A stretch of DNA of 64,000 bases from an uncultured Alphaproteobacteria bacterium. GTDB lineage: Bacteria; Pseudomonadota; Alphaproteobacteria; HIMB59; GCA-002718135. Of the stretch, positions 44,439 to 54,912 are shown piece after piece. Every line of letters begins with the position of its first letter. Positions within the stretch are counted from its first letter, which is position 1. A model generated the notes under the pieces. That model was not told the origin of the DNA. It saw nothing but the letters and a program-made list of their open reading frames with translations, and did not search any database. The stretch covers positions 1 to 64,000 of the forward strand of contig CACIXR010000002.1 of assembly GCA_902590695.1 (NCBI GenBank), in the 5' to 3' direction. The translations under genes were made by a program, and so were the position numbers.

Positions 44439-45770
44439 ATGATTAAACATTCTACGTCGGTGGATCAATCGGACAGAAAGGTTCCCTACAATTTAAGACA
44501 AAGTGGTCCTACACCAGTCCAAATGCTTATTTCAACCAGAGTGAGAAAATCACCTTATTGGCATTTGTCAATGGAGGCGGGATGTTGGAGAGCAACAGTT
44601 TATAATAGAATTTATCATCCAAGAGGTTACGTAAAGCCTGAAGATGGTGGAGCAATGGTTGAGTATGAGGCAATTAAAAACCATGTCACTATGTGGAATG
44701 TTGCTGTTGAAAGACAAATTCAGGTTAAAGGTCCTGATGCTGAGGCATTTGTTGATTATGTCATAACAAGAGATGCAACTAAAATATCTCCAATGAGAGG
44801 AAGATATGTTATTCTTTGTAATCAATATGGCGGTGTTTTAAATGATCCTATTCTTTTAAGAATTTCAAAGGACGAGTTTTGGTTTTCATTATCTGACTCA
44901 GATATTGGTTTGTATTTACAGGGTGTAAATCATGATAATAGATTCAATGTTCATATTGATGAAATTGATGTAAGCCCAGTTCAAATTCAAGGCCCTAAAG
45001 CGCATGCTTTGATGAATGATTTAATAGGTGATCAAGTTAAAGTTGATGAAATGCCATTTTATGGACTTGCTGCTGCGAAAGTAGGGGGAAGAGATTGTAT
45101 AATTTCTCAAACAGGTTTTTCTGGAGAAGCAGGATTTGAAATATATTTATATGATTCAACAAAATATGCTGATGATATGTGGAATGCTGTTTTAGAGGCA
45201 GGAAAAAAACATAATCTTATGGTTATAGCTCCAGCTCATCACCGTAGAATTCAAGCGGGAATTCTATCTTGGGGTCAAGATATGGATAATCAGCATAATC
45301 CTTTTCAATGTAATTTAGGTTATCAAGTATCTTTATCTGGTAAAGGTGAGTGGAATAAAACTTCTGATTATGTTGGAAAAACTGTTCTTGAAAAGATGAA
45401 AGCTGATTTAAAAGATGGAAAAAAACCATACAAGCTTCAGTTAGTTGGATTAAGCTTAGGTGGAAAACCTATCGAAGAATATGCTCCTGATTTTTGGCTT
45501 GTTTCAGAAGATGGCAATGAACCTTGTGGATTTATAACTTCTCCCTGGTATCATCCTGAGCAAGGAAGAAACATTGCTATGGGCTATGTACCATTTGATG
45601 GAACTCTAAATAAAAATGGTTTTCCTATTGGAAATTTTGGTCGTAAATTCAAGGTTCATTTACCTGATCAATATGCAGATACACCTGGTGTGCCAGTAGA
45701 TGCAGAAGTTGTGCCAATTCCTTTTACTGAATCACACAACGCTAATACTAGAGAAGTAGTAGATAAATAA
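44439..45770 (+). CDS. GcvT-superfamily THF-dependent methyltransferase (substrate unassigned)
   Basis: 443 residues with the aminomethyltransferase fold: an N-terminal Trp/Arg-rich extension (residues 1-70), then VTMWNVAVERQIQVKGPDAEAFVDYVITRD and QTGFSGEAGFEIYLYD, and a C-terminal barrel with NIAMGYVP. It is longer than GcvT (about 370), and no gcvH or gcvP is nearby. Relatives include DMSP demethylase DmdA and aromatic O-demethylases such as LigM, so a demethylation passing a methyl group to tetrahydrofolate is likely. A good ribosome site (AAGGAG) precedes the ATG. It lies 0.7 kb from the dimethylglycine dehydrogenase gene. Confidence 0.8.
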   Translation: MIKHSTSVDQSDRKVPYNLRQSGPTPVQMLISTRVRKSPYWHLSMEAGCWRATVYNRIYHPRGYVKPEDGGAMVEYEAIKNHVTMWNVAVERQIQVKGPDAEAFVDYVITRDATKISPMRGRYVILCNQYGGVLNDPILLRISKDEFWFSLSDSDIGLYLQGVNHDNRFNVHIDEIDVSPVQIQGPKAHALMNDLIGDQVKVDEMPFYGLAAAKVGGRDCIISQTGFSGEAGFEIYLYDSTKYADDMWNAVLEAGKKHNLMVIAPAHHRRIQAGILSWGQDMDNQHNPFQCNLGYQVSLSGKGEWNKTSDYVGKTVLEKMKADLKDGKKPYKLQLVGLSLGGKPIEEYAPDFWLVSEDGNEPCGFITSPWYHPEQGRNIAMGYVPFDGTLNKNGFPIGNFGRKFKVHLPDQYADTPGVPVDAEVVPIPFTESHNANTREVVDK

Positions 45771-45778
45771 AATATTCT

Positions 45779-45809
45779 AAGAAGCTCTATTTAATAAATA
45801 GGGCTTCTT
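45779..45809. terminator. Bidirectional terminator hairpin
   Basis: A 14-bp stem with one G-U pair (AAGAAGCTCTATTT / AAATAGGGCTTCTT) and a 3-nt loop lies between the convergent GcvT-like and DsbA-like genes. On the plus strand a short T run follows. It also overlaps the stop codon of the minus-strand gene. Confidence 0.8.
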
Positions 45810-46429
45810 TATCTTAATAAAGCTTTTATTCTATCAATAGAGATATAACCAACAACAAGTTCTTCATTTACAAAAAAAGTAGGAGTACCACGAGCGCCCG
45901 AACCATTAGCTAAAAAAGAACTCAGTCTTACAATATTATTAACACTTTCTTTTGTCATATCGATATTTAATTTAGCATCATTTAACTCAAGGTTTTCAAT
46001 TATCTGTTTTAGTTTTGCATTATTTAAATTTCCTTCAACTTCAAACAATGCATTATGAAAATCAATACCCTTGTTCTGCATGTTTGCAGCTATAACCATA
46101 TTTGCTAGTAATTTAGAAGACTCGCTTAAAATTGGATGTTGCAGGAAGATTATTCTTGTATCCTGTCTTTCGTTTGCAATTTGAAGCAATTCAGGATGGA
46201 CTTTTTTACAGTATCCGCAAAAATAATCCATAAATTCAATAATAGTATTTTTTGCATTTTCATCACCAATTTGAACAATTCCTTCCTCTGGAATAACATC
46301 TAATATTTTTAAATGAAAAGGCTTAGACTCATCAAAAAATAATTCTTTAAGAGTCATTTCAGCCTTAACAGGAAGACAAATAAACGCACTCATTATAACC
46401 ACGAAAATTATTTTTTTGAAGTATCTCAT
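45809..46429 (-). CDS. DsbA-family thiol-disulfide oxidoreductase
   Basis: 206 residues with a signal peptide (YFKKIIFVVIMSAFICLPVKA|EM). The thioredoxin fold has the active site FMDYFCGYCKKVHPEL (CGYC) and the cis-Pro loop GARGTPTFFVNEELVVG, closest to the Com1/DsbA-like branch of alphaproteobacteria. It is expected to oxidise or isomerise disulfides in the periplasm. No dsbB partner is adjacent. It runs divergently from the dimethylglycine dehydrogenase gene across 54 bp. Confidence 0.9.
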   Translation of the reverse strand: MRYFKKIIFVVIMSAFICLPVKAEMTLKELFFDESKPFHLKILDVIPEEGIVQIGDENAKNTIIEFMDYFCGYCKKVHPELLQIANERQDTRIIFLQHPILSESSKLLANMVIAANMQNKGIDFHNALFEVEGNLNNAKLKQIIENLELNDAKLNIDMTKESVNNIVRLSSFLANGSGARGTPTFFVNEELVVGYISIDRIKALLR

Positions 46430-46483
46430 GATTGACCCACCTTATTTAATATGATTAATGAAGTACAGTATTAAATAGTAGTA

Positions 46484-48919
46484 ATGAAATCAAAGTCAAA
46501 AGTAGTTGTCATCGGTGGAGGTGCTGTAGGCGTTAGCACTCTTTATCATTTAGCCAAAAAGGGTTGGTCAGATGTAGTTCTGGTTGAAAGAAAAGAATTA
46601 ACTTCAGGATCAACCTGGCATGCTGCAGGGTTACTTCCATTATTCAATATGAGTTATTCGGTAGGTCAATTGCATAAATACGCAGTCAAACTTTATAAAA
46701 CTCTTGAAGAAGAAACTGGACAAAAAGTTGGTTTTAGTGTGGTTTCAAATATTCGTTTAGCAACTTCTCAAGATAGAATGGATGAGTATTATCAATATTC
46801 AGGAGTTGCAAAAACAATAGGTGTTGATGTTAAATTTTTAACACCTGAACAAGTAAAAGAAATTTGGCCACTTTGTAATACAGATGGATTGATAGGTGCA
46901 ATTCAACATCCTGAAGATGGGTACATTCAACCAGCCGATCTAACTCAGGCTCTTGCAAAAGGAGCAAGAGATAAAGGTGCAGAAATTTATAGAAACACTT
47001 CTGTAACAGGGATTAAAAAAAATAAAGATGATTTATGGATTGTAGAAACTGATAAAGGATCTATTGAATGTGAGCATGTAGTTTCATGTAGTGGTAATTT
47101 TGCGCGACAGACTGGAAAGATGGTAGGGCTTGATATTCCAGTTATACCTGTTGAACACCAATACATAGTGACTGACGATCATCCTGAAATATTAAAAAGA
47201 AAAGAACAAGGACTTCCTGAAATGGGTGTCTTACGAGATTCTGATAGTTCTTGGTACATGCGTGAAGAAAGAGGAGGATTGATATTAGGACCTTATGAAA
47301 AAGGAGCTCCCGTTTGCTATGTAGATGGACCTGACAAAGAATCTGAATTCGAATTATTTCAAGAAGATCTAGAGCGTTTAGAACCTCATATTGAATCAGC
47401 AATGCACCGCGTTCCTATTTTTGGAGAAGTTGGAGTTAAGAAAGTTTACAATGGTGCTATTTGTTATACACCAGACGGAAGTCCAATTGTTGGACCAGCA
47501 TGGGGACTTAAAAATTTCTGGTTAAATGAAGGTCATAGTTTTGGAATTACTGCAGCGGGTGGAGCTGGATGGCAAATTGCCGAGTGGATAGTAGATGGTG
47601 AACCTACAATTGATATGTTAGGTGTAGATCCTAGAAGATTTGGTGATTATGCAACAGAGGCATATTTGATTAAAAAGAATGAAGAAGCTTACGCTAATGT
47701 CTTTACAGTCCACTATCCTGATGAAGAAAGAGAAGAGGGACGTCCATTAAGACAAGCTCCTTGTTATGATAGATTAAAAAATCTTGGTGCAGTTTTTGGT
47801 CAAAAGTTTGGTTGGGAGCGTGCTAACTGGTTTGCACCTTCAAAAGAATTACAAAAAGATGATTGGTCATTTAGAAGATCAAAATGGTTTGAACATGTTG
47901 GCAACGAGTGCTTGAATGTTCAGGATAATGCTGGCCTTCTAGATATGACTGCCTTTGCTAAATGTCGGATTTCAGGACCTGGCGCAGAAGAGTTTCTAGA
48001 CTATTTAGTAGCTAACAAAATTCCTAAAAAAATTGGAAGAGTTAATCTTTGTCATGCATTAAACACTGCTGGAGGAGTTCATTCAGAATTCACAATTGCA
48101 AAAGAAAAAGAAAATTCTTTTTATTTAGTTTCAGCAGGAGCGTTTCAACGATTAGATCATGATTGGATTCATAAATGGATGCCTAAAGATGGATCAGTAA
48201 TTTATGAAAATTTAACTAATAGTATGGGTGTCCTTGTTTTAGCAGGACCTAAATCAAGAGATATTCTCTCTAAGGTTACCAAGACTGATTTATCTAATGA
48301 AAATTTTCCTTGGCTATCGTCAAAAAAAATCAATGTAGGTTTAGCCCCTAGTATTGCTATGCGTATGAATTTTGTTGGAGAACTTGGATGGGAATTACAC
48401 CATCCAATTGAATATCAAAACCATATTTTTGATAAATTAATGGAAGTAGGAAAAGATCATGGACTTAAACCATTTGGTATTAGAGCGATGGAAAGCTTAC
48501 GAGTTGAAAAAACATATAAATTGGTTGGTACAGAAATGTCTATAGAATACGCAGCTTTTGAGTCTGGGTTAGATAGATTTGTACATTTAAATAAAGGGAA
48601 TTTTATTGGAAGAGATTCTCTTGTTAAATGGCAGCAAAATGGTTTTAAAAACAAAATGGTAACTTTAGAGGTTCATGATGTTGAAGATGCGGATGCTTTA
48701 GGTAATAATCCAATCTATATTAATGGAAAGGTTATAGGTCGTGCGACAGGAGGTAACTATGGTTTTAGAGTGAAAAAATCATTAGCTATTGGTATGGTAG
48801 ACCCTCAATTTGCTGACGTTGGTCAAAAATTAGAAATGGATATACTAGATAAAAAATACAATGTAACTGTTATAGAGGATAGTCCTTATGATCCTAAAAA
48901 TGAAAAACTAAAACAATAG
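46484..48919 (+). CDS. Dimethylglycine/sarcosine dehydrogenase-type FAD oxidoreductase with GcvT domain
   Basis: 811 residues. The N-terminal DAO domain begins [22 protein letters not shown] and includes [12 protein letters not shown], whose His can carry covalent FAD in this family. A linker domain follows from about 390, and the C-terminal half is a GcvT domain ([52 protein letters not shown]). It demethylates N-methylglycines, passing formaldehyde to tetrahydrofolate and electrons to ETF. The two ETF genes and ETF-QO follow at once (1 bp, -4 bp, 23 bp), which strongly supports that electron route. Dimethylglycine versus sarcosine preference is not resolved. Confidence 0.9.
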   Translation: MKSKSKVVVIGGGAVGVSTLYHLAKKGWSDVVLVERKELTSGSTWHAAGLLPLFNMSYSVGQLHKYAVKLYKTLEEETGQKVGFSVVSNIRLATSQDRMDEYYQYSGVAKTIGVDVKFLTPEQVKEIWPLCNTDGLIGAIQHPEDGYIQPADLTQALAKGARDKGAEIYRNTSVTGIKKNKDDLWIVETDKGSIECEHVVSCSGNFARQTGKMVGLDIPVIPVEHQYIVTDDHPEILKRKEQGLPEMGVLRDSDSSWYMREERGGLILGPYEKGAPVCYVDGPDKESEFELFQEDLERLEPHIESAMHRVPIFGEVGVKKVYNGAICYTPDGSPIVGPAWGLKNFWLNEGHSFGITAAGGAGWQIAEWIVDGEPTIDMLGVDPRRFGDYATEAYLIKKNEEAYANVFTVHYPDEEREEGRPLRQAPCYDRLKNLGAVFGQKFGWERANWFAPSKELQKDDWSFRRSKWFEHVGNECLNVQDNAGLLDMTAFAKCRISGPGAEEFLDYLVANKIPKKIGRVNLCHALNTAGGVHSEFTIAKEKENSFYLVSAGAFQRLDHDWIHKWMPKDGSVIYENLTNSMGVLVLAGPKSRDILSKVTKTDLSNENFPWLSSKKINVGLAPSIAMRMNFVGELGWELHHPIEYQNHIFDKLMEVGKDHGLKPFGIRAMESLRVEKTYKLVGTEMSIEYAAFESGLDRFVHLNKGNFIGRDSLVKWQQNGFKNKMVTLEVHDVEDADALGNNPIYINGKVIGRATGGNYGFRVKKSLAIGMVDPQFADVGQKLEMDILDKKYNVTVIEDSPYDPKNEKLKQ

Positions 48920-48920
48920 T

Positions 48921-49670
48921 ATGAAGTTACTTGTCACTGTAAAAAGAGTCATAGATTATAATGTTCAAATCAGGGTTAAAACTGATGGTTCAGGAGTTGA
49001 AAAAGATAATGTAAAAATGTCTATGAATCCTCCTGATGAAAATGCAGTAGAGGAGGCTCTACGAATAAAAGAAGCTGGTAAAGCAGACGAGATTATAATT
49101 CTTACTATAGGTAATGATAAAGCTCAAGAAACTATACGAACTGCATTAGCAATGGGAGCTGATAGGGGTATACATATTAAAACAGACAATGACCTTGAGC
49201 CTCTAGCTATTTCAAAAATAATTTCTAAAGTTGCTGAAGAAGAAAAACCATCAATTATTTTAATGGGAAAACAAGCTATCGATGATGATTGTAATCAAAC
49301 TGGTCAAATGACATCTGCTTTACTTAATTGGCCTCAGGCTACTTTCGCATCTAAAATTGAAATCGAGGGGCAAAATGCAATTGTTACTAGAGAAATTGAT
49401 GAAGGTTTGGAAAGGATAAAAGTTTCTATACCATTTGTAGCATCATGTGATCTTCGACTGAATGAACCTAGATATGCCTCTTTACCAAACATAATGAAAG
49501 CAAAGAAAAAACCAATTGATACAAAAGATGCATCTTCACTTGGTATAAATATAGAACCTAGGATTGAACAAATAAAAGTAGAAGAACCACCTGTTAGACA
49601 AAAAGGAATTATGGTAAATGATGTTGCCGAACTGGTTCAAAAACTTAAACATGAGGCAAAAGTTATATGA
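48921..49670 (+). CDS. etfB: Electron transfer flavoprotein subunit beta
   Basis: 249 residues. Typical ETF-beta start [19 protein letters not shown], the conserved [17 protein letters not shown], and the AMP-binding region [24 protein letters not shown]. The C-terminus [24 protein letters not shown] is also standard. It lies 1 bp after the dehydrogenase and overlaps etfA by 4 bp. Confidence 0.96.
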   Translation: MKLLVTVKRVIDYNVQIRVKTDGSGVEKDNVKMSMNPPDENAVEEALRIKEAGKADEIIILTIGNDKAQETIRTALAMGADRGIHIKTDNDLEPLAISKIISKVAEEEKPSIILMGKQAIDDDCNQTGQMTSALLNWPQATFASKIEIEGQNAIVTREIDEGLERIKVSIPFVASCDLRLNEPRYASLPNIMKAKKKPIDTKDASSLGINIEPRIEQIKVEEPPVRQKGIMVNDVAELVQKLKHEAKVI

Positions 49671-50620
49671 CAATACTAGTATTAGCAGAGCATAATAATA
49701 TAGATATCAAATCATCAACCTTAAATACTATATTTGCAGCATCCCAAATAGATCAAGATATCCATGTTTTGGTAACTGGCTATGAATGTGAAGAGTTAGC
49801 TAAAAATATCTCTAAATGTGAAAAGGTTTCAAAAGTATATTTAGCCAATAATGAAAAACTTAAAAACCCAATTGCTGAAAACATTGAGCCTATCGTTGTA
49901 TCTTTGGCTAATAATTATTCCCACATAATGGCACCTGCGACAACATTTGGTAAAAATATTTTTCCTAGAATAGCGGTTAAACTAGATATTGCACAAGTTA
50001 GTGATGTTATAAAAATAATAAGCTCCGATACTTTTATGAGGCCAATTTACGCTGGTAACGCTATTGCAACAGTTAAATCAAATGACAAGATTAAAGTAGT
50101 AACAGTAAGACCAACATCTTTTGATCCTGTAGAAACTAGCGGTGGAAAAGAACAGGTCGAAAATATTTCTTTTGATAATGATAGTGGCAGTGTTGAATTT
50201 ATAGATAGAGAAGAATCTCAATCTGAAAGACCAGAGTTAAGTACTGCTCGAGTTGTGATATCCGGTGGCAGAGGATTACAAAGTGCCGAAAATTTTAAAC
50301 TTTTAAATGAAATAGCAGATAAGCTTAATGCGGCAGTTGGTGCTTCTCGTGCTGCTGTAGATGCTGGTTATGTTTCTAATGATTATCAAGTTGGGCAAAC
50401 TGGTAAAGTAGTTGTCCCAGATTTGTATATTGCCGTCGGAATTTCTGGTGCAATACAGCACTTAGCAGGTATGAAAGAAAGTAAGGTAATTGTTGCAATC
50501 AATAAAGATGAAGAAGCGCCAATATTCAATGTTGCTGATTATGGATTAAACGCTGATTTATTTGAGGCATTGCCACAATTATCTTCTGAACTAGATAAAT
50601 TAAATACTATTCAACAATAA
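49667..50620 (+). CDS. etfA: Electron transfer flavoprotein subunit alpha
   Basis: 317 residues. The N-terminal domain starts [10 protein letters not shown], and the C-terminal FAD domain reads [44 protein letters not shown], then [17 protein letters not shown]. With EtfB it carries electrons from the upstream dehydrogenase to the ETF-QO encoded 23 bp downstream. Confidence 0.96.
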   Translation: MTILVLAEHNNIDIKSSTLNTIFAASQIDQDIHVLVTGYECEELAKNISKCEKVSKVYLANNEKLKNPIAENIEPIVVSLANNYSHIMAPATTFGKNIFPRIAVKLDIAQVSDVIKIISSDTFMRPIYAGNAIATVKSNDKIKVVTVRPTSFDPVETSGGKEQVENISFDNDSGSVEFIDREESQSERPELSTARVVISGGRGLQSAENFKLLNEIADKLNAAVGASRAAVDAGYVSNDYQVGQTGKVVVPDLYIAVGISGAIQHLAGMKESKVIVAINKDEEAPIFNVADYGLNADLFEALPQLSSELDKLNTIQQ

Positions 50621-50643
50621 ATTAATTTATTACAATAAATAAA

Positions 50644-52272
50644 ATGGAAGTAGAACGCGAGTCAATGGACTATGATGTTGTGGTTGTAGGTGCTGGTCCA
50701 TCAGGCCTTTCAACTGCAATTAAACTAAAACAGTTGAACCCAGATGTTAATGTTTGTGTATTAGAAAAGGGATCAGAGGTAGGAGCTCACATTTTAAGTG
50801 GTAATGTTTTTGAAACAAGAGCACTCGATGAATTAATACCTGATTGGAGAAGCAAAGACTCACCAATAAAAACTAAAGTAACAAAAGAAAAGTTTTTATT
50901 CTTATCTAAGAACGGTTCGTTAAATTGGCCTACATGGCTCCTTCCTAGTGTTCAAAAAAATCATAAGAATTATATCATTAGTCTTGCAAATTTATGTAGA
51001 TGGCTTGCAAGTGAAGCTGAAAGTTTAGGAGTAGAAATTTTTCCAGGATTTGCGGCATCTAAAATATTATATTCAGATGATGATCATGTAATTGGTGTTC
51101 AAACTGGTGATATGGGTATTGATAAAGATGGTAACAAAAAAGATAGTTTTGAACCAGGTATTAATATTAAGGCTAAAGTAACAGTATTTGCTGAGGGTTG
51201 TAGAGGTCATTTAGGTAAGGAATTAATTAAAAAATATAATTTATCGAAAGATAAGTCACCACAACAATACGGAATTGGATTTAAAGAAATTTGGGAAGTA
51301 GATGAAAGTCAGCATGAGGAAGGTCTTGTTATGCATACTGCTGGTTGGCCATTAGATAATGCAACTTATGGCGGCAGTTTTTGTTATCATGCTGAAAATA
51401 AACAAATATTTTTAGGATACGTAATCGGTCTTGATTATAAAAATCCTTATTTATCACCTTATGATGAATTTCAAAAATTTAAAACTCACCCAGCAATTAA
51501 GAAAATCCTAACTAATGGAAAACGTATAGCGTATGGAGCAAGGGCACTTATTGAAGGTGGTATTCAAAGTTTACCTAAAATGTATATGCCGGGCGCATTA
51601 CTAGTTGGATGTGATGCAGGCACCTTAAATATGCCAAAGATTAAAGGTTCACATACTGCAATGAAAAGTGGAATTATAGCTGCTGAAACAATTAATGATT
51701 ATTTAAGTAAATCTGTATCTCTTGCAGCATATGAAGATAAATTTAAACATTCATGGCTTTATAAAGAATTGTTTGCAGCAAGGAATGTAAAACCTAGTTT
51801 TAATTGGGGGTTAATACCTGCAATAATATTTACAGGTATTGATCAAATAATTTTTAGAGGTAAGCTTCCTTTTACACTAAAACACAAACATGCTGATCAT
51901 GAAGCTTTACAATTAGCAAAAGATTCAAAAAAAATAGATTATCCAAAATATGATGGAATATTTACTTTTGATAAAACTAGTTCTGTTTATTTGACTGGAA
52001 CTAACCATGAAGCTGATCAGCCAGTTCATTTACAATTAAAGGATAAGGAATTACCAATAAAATTTACTTTAAATGCTTATGATGAGCCATCTCAAAGATA
52101 TTGTCCTGCTGGTGTATATGAGGTTGATAAGACAGATAGTCAAAATCCTAAATTTGTAATTAATGCGCAAAATTGTATTCATTGTAAAACATGTGATATT
52201 AAAGAACCATCTCAAAACATAAATTGGGTTGTACCTGAAGGTAGTGGGGGACCAAATTATGCAAATATGTAA
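50644..52272 (+). CDS. etfD: Electron transfer flavoprotein-ubiquinone oxidoreductase
   Basis: 542 residues. The N-terminal FAD site is YDVVVVGAGPSGLSTAIKLKQ, the quinone/membrane-contacting region lies in the middle, and the C-terminal [4Fe-4S] site is RYCPAGVYEV...INAQNCIHCKTCDIKEPSQNINW. It oxidises reduced ETF and reduces ubiquinone on the inner membrane. It completes an uninterrupted dehydrogenase-etfBA-ETFQO operon. The start could be the later Met at residue 8. Confidence 0.95.
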   Translation: MEVERESMDYDVVVVGAGPSGLSTAIKLKQLNPDVNVCVLEKGSEVGAHILSGNVFETRALDELIPDWRSKDSPIKTKVTKEKFLFLSKNGSLNWPTWLLPSVQKNHKNYIISLANLCRWLASEAESLGVEIFPGFAASKILYSDDDHVIGVQTGDMGIDKDGNKKDSFEPGINIKAKVTVFAEGCRGHLGKELIKKYNLSKDKSPQQYGIGFKEIWEVDESQHEEGLVMHTAGWPLDNATYGGSFCYHAENKQIFLGYVIGLDYKNPYLSPYDEFQKFKTHPAIKKILTNGKRIAYGARALIEGGIQSLPKMYMPGALLVGCDAGTLNMPKIKGSHTAMKSGIIAAETINDYLSKSVSLAAYEDKFKHSWLYKELFAARNVKPSFNWGLIPAIIFTGIDQIIFRGKLPFTLKHKHADHEALQLAKDSKKIDYPKYDGIFTFDKTSSVYLTGTNHEADQPVHLQLKDKELPIKFTLNAYDEPSQRYCPAGVYEVDKTDSQNPKFVINAQNCIHCKTCDIKEPSQNINWVVPEGSGGPNYANM

Positions 52273-52317
52273 TATATTTGAAAAATACTTATTTATTTAA
52301 ATTGATTCATTTTCATC

Positions 52318-53151
52318 ATGAATAAAAATAAAATTGTATTTACATTTGCAACATCGGAAGTAAATTTTATTGGTCAAATATTTATTAAGATTACTGAGTT
52401 ATTAACAGGAAAATTAAAATTAAAAAAATTATATGATGAATATTTATCTGAAAATAGACCGCCTGAGCTTTTTTGGGATGATGCAGTAGATAAATTAAAT
52501 TTTACTTTGATAACTAATTTTCAGGACGGTAGTTACATTCCAAATAAAGGAAAATTAATTGTTATTGCAAATCATGCTTTTGGAGTTGCTGATGGTGTAT
52601 CCATATGTTCAGCAATTTCAAAAGTAAGACAAGATTATAAAATGGTTACACATAAAGTTTTAAGACAAGCGGAGGCAGTAAAAGATAAAATATTACCAAT
52701 TGATTTTAATGAAAATAGAGAAGCTCTGTTAACTAATATTAATACACGTAAAGAAGCTGAAAAAGTTTTGCATAATGAAGGTGTTTTGGTGCTTTTCCCT
52801 TCTGGAACGATAGCGACTAAACAAAACTTAAAAATGAATACAAAAGCTGACGATGGTGAGTGGAAACAATGGGTATCGAAATTAGTCCTTAAAACTAAAA
52901 GCCCTGTGTTACCAATTTTTTTTGATGGTCAAAATAGTCAATTATATCATATTGCTAATAAAATAGGTCAAACCTTTAGATATTCTCTATGTATGTATGA
53001 ACTAAAAAGAAAAATTGGCGATAATATTTATATGTATTTTGGATCTTTAATTCCATATGAAACTCTAAAAAATATTGGAGATATTAAGCAAATTACCGAA
53101 TATCTTAGATTAACCACTTACTCTTTGGATCCACAAATTAGTAAAAATTAA
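52318..53151 (+). CDS. Lysophospholipid acyltransferase (PlsC-like)
   Basis: 277 residues. Acyltransferase motif I is ANHAFGVADG (His and Asp spaced as in the hemolysin-like/ornithine-lipid acyltransferase branch), and motif III is EGVLVLFPSGTIA, with VLPIFFDGQNSQLYH later as motif IV. No strong TM helix is seen, so it is likely membrane-peripheral. It transfers an acyl chain to a lysolipid; glycerolipid versus aminolipid acceptor is unknown. It follows ETF-QO by 45 bp on the same strand. Confidence 0.85.
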   Translation: MNKNKIVFTFATSEVNFIGQIFIKITELLTGKLKLKKLYDEYLSENRPPELFWDDAVDKLNFTLITNFQDGSYIPNKGKLIVIANHAFGVADGVSICSAISKVRQDYKMVTHKVLRQAEAVKDKILPIDFNENREALLTNINTRKEAEKVLHNEGVLVLFPSGTIATKQNLKMNTKADDGEWKQWVSKLVLKTKSPVLPIFFDGQNSQLYHIANKIGQTFRYSLCMYELKRKIGDNIYMYFGSLIPYETLKNIGDIKQITEYLRLTTYSLDPQISKN

Positions 53152-53189
53152 ATATTTATTTTTTATAACTAGCGCCTTATAGACGTCTT

Positions 53190-53882
53190 ATGGTAGGTTT
53201 TGTTGGTGCGCGTGCAAGAAAAAGAAGAAGAAACAGATATTTATTTATTATATTTATTCTAGCAATATTTGGTATTTTTTTCTATTTACCCTCTATAGAT
53301 TTTACAACAGAAGAAAAACAACCTTTGGATGAAATCATCCCAAGTAATGTTGTCGATGAGTCAAGCTTAAGAAATGAAATAGAAGAGTTAAAACTTGAAG
53401 TATTCCAAAAAGATCAAAGGTTAAAATTTAGAGATGATCAAATTAAAAATCTTCGCAAAGAAATAAATGATTTAAATAAATCGTTTAACACTGTTAAAAA
53501 TGATTATGAACAATCCTTAAGCAACATCTCAGATTTAGAGAATAACTCCATAGAAAACTATTCACAAAATATTGAGCAAATAAATTTGCTTAAAAATCAA
53601 ATTACTAAATTAAAAAAACAATTATCAAAGAATGAAAATTTAGTTCTTAAATTAGAAACTGAATTAGCTAATTCTACATCTGCTGAAAATATAGAAGAAG
53701 TAAATATTGAAAATTCAATATTAAAATCAGAAATTAGCCAAATTAAAGAAAAAAATATTAATTTTGAAAAAGAATTAAATAAATTAAAATTAACAATAGA
53801 AAATAAAGATTTGGAAATTGAAAAAAAAGATCAGAAAATAGAAGAATTAATTTATTTAAAAGATTTACAACATCATGGTTAA
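53190..53882 (+). CDS. Single-pass membrane protein with long coiled coil
   Basis: 230 residues. A very basic start (GARARKRRRNR) is followed by one TM helix (about 17-33) and then an almost continuous coiled coil from residue 58 to the end (LRNEIEELKLEVFQKDQRLKF onwards, with regular Leu/Ile heptads). The topology is probably N-in with a periplasmic coil. I do not recognise a family. It could be an envelope spacer or a division or secretion scaffold. It ends 1 bp from the convergent nuclease gene. Confidence 0.75.
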   Translation: MVGFVGARARKRRRNRYLFIIFILAIFGIFFYLPSIDFTTEEKQPLDEIIPSNVVDESSLRNEIEELKLEVFQKDQRLKFRDDQIKNLRKEINDLNKSFNTVKNDYEQSLSNISDLENNSIENYSQNIEQINLLKNQITKLKKQLSKNENLVLKLETELANSTSAENIEEVNIENSILKSEISQIKEKNINFEKELNKLKLTIENKDLEIEKKDQKIEELIYLKDLQHHG

Positions 53883-54365
53883 TTATTTATTTTTTTTTCT
53901 AAATAAATAAGGTTCCTCAAAATCTCCAATCCATATTCCCCTTTTTTTTTGTTTTGCTTCTTCTTCTTCTTCAATATAATCTCTTGAATAATATCGATAA
54001 GCTATCGCCCATCCATTCAGAACCATTGCACTATTTAAATCTAAATTATCTTTATAGCAGACTCCAATAAATCTATTATATCGATCCTTACCCTTTGTGA
54101 TGCATTCAATTTTATTGTTATCAATTAATTCTTTTAAGAAATTTGTTGATTCCACACCACAATTCCAGACTTTACTATTTTTATTACATGTTTGATTTGT
54201 CTCAGGGGCATCAATAGCATGCAGTCTTATTTTATTTTTATTAATATGAATAGTATCGCCATCAATTACTTTTGCTTTTCCAAATATAGTTTTGCCAGAT
54301 GATACTGTGCTTAATGAAATTAAGATTAAAAATAAATTAAATATTAAGATTTTTACTACCATCAA
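53883..54365 (-). CDS. Secreted thermonuclease-like (SNase) protein
   Basis: 160 residues with a signal peptide (MVVKILIFNLFLILISLSTVSS|GK). The SNase core is visible: GKAKVIDGDTIHINKNKIRLHAIDAPE (Ca-binding Asp, first catalytic Arg), then GKDRYNRFIGVCY and AIAYRYYSRDY. It would be a periplasmic or exported Ca-dependent nuclease. Its start lies inside the 3' end of soxG (29-bp overlap), so it is part of the sarcosine oxidase transcript although functionally unrelated. Confidence 0.88.
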   Translation of the reverse strand: MMVVKILIFNLFLILISLSTVSSGKTIFGKAKVIDGDTIHINKNKIRLHAIDAPETNQTCNKNSKVWNCGVESTNFLKELIDNNKIECITKGKDRYNRFIGVCYKDNLDLNSAMVLNGWAIAYRYYSRDYIEEEEEAKQKKRGIWIGDFEEPYLFRKKNK

Positions 54366-54912
54366 CTAATAAATCATAAACATATTTTGCATGTGATCTG
54401 TTTAAATGTAAATCTAATGAAGTTTCTTCTTTGTCAGTATTATTTCTAATAAAAAGTATTGGAATTTTTATAAATATAGTTTGAGCTACAGAAAAATTAG
54501 TTTCCAAAATTTTTTCTAAGTTCGCGACAAGAAATTTAGAAAGTAAAATAAATACCTTTTTCCCTTCAAGCCTTAAAACAGTTTTATTAAATGAAACATC
54601 AGTTATTGCTGTTTTTTCTGGATTAAGTTTAGACTCTAATAGAGAAATAATATCATCTTTCTCATTTTCTGGTGTTTCGACTAACCATTCATTAGGACCA
54701 AGCCACATAATACTAATATTATTATTAAAAATTCTTACATTTGGCTCAATTGGTAAAACCAGGTTTAATACTGAGCCTATATTTTTCATAAATTCTTTAT
54801 CTGAACTTTTACCTCGTATATTTATTTTACCTGATAGAGCTTTTTCTTCTATTGTTACTCCATTGTAATTTTTTTTATCTATATTCAAAACATTACTGTA
54901 AGTTAAACTCAT
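54337..54912 (-). CDS. soxG: Sarcosine oxidase gamma subunit
   Basis: 191 residues, weakly conserved GcvT/YgfZ-like fold typical of SoxG. Landmarks include SIMWLGPNEWLVETP, AITDVSFNKTVLRLEGKKVFILLSKF and SLDLHLNRSHAKYVYDLL. It overlaps soxA by 4 bp, so it is the fourth subunit of the heterotetramer. It shares 29 bp with the downstream nuclease gene. Confidence 0.88.
   Translation of the reverse strand: MSLTYSNVLNIDKKNYNGVTIEEKALSGKINIRGKSSDKEFMKNIGSVLNLVLPIEPNVRIFNNNISIMWLGPNEWLVETPENEKDDIISLLESKLNPEKTAITDVSFNKTVLRLEGKKVFILLSKFLVANLEKILETNFSVAQTIFIKIPILFIRNNTDKEETSLDLHLNRSHAKYVYDLLVDGSKNLNI

Noticed and set aside
44439-45770. Calling this gene dmdA (DMSP demethylase) outright
   Set aside because: It is longer than DmdA and I cannot confirm diagnostic residues; kept as GcvT-superfamily.
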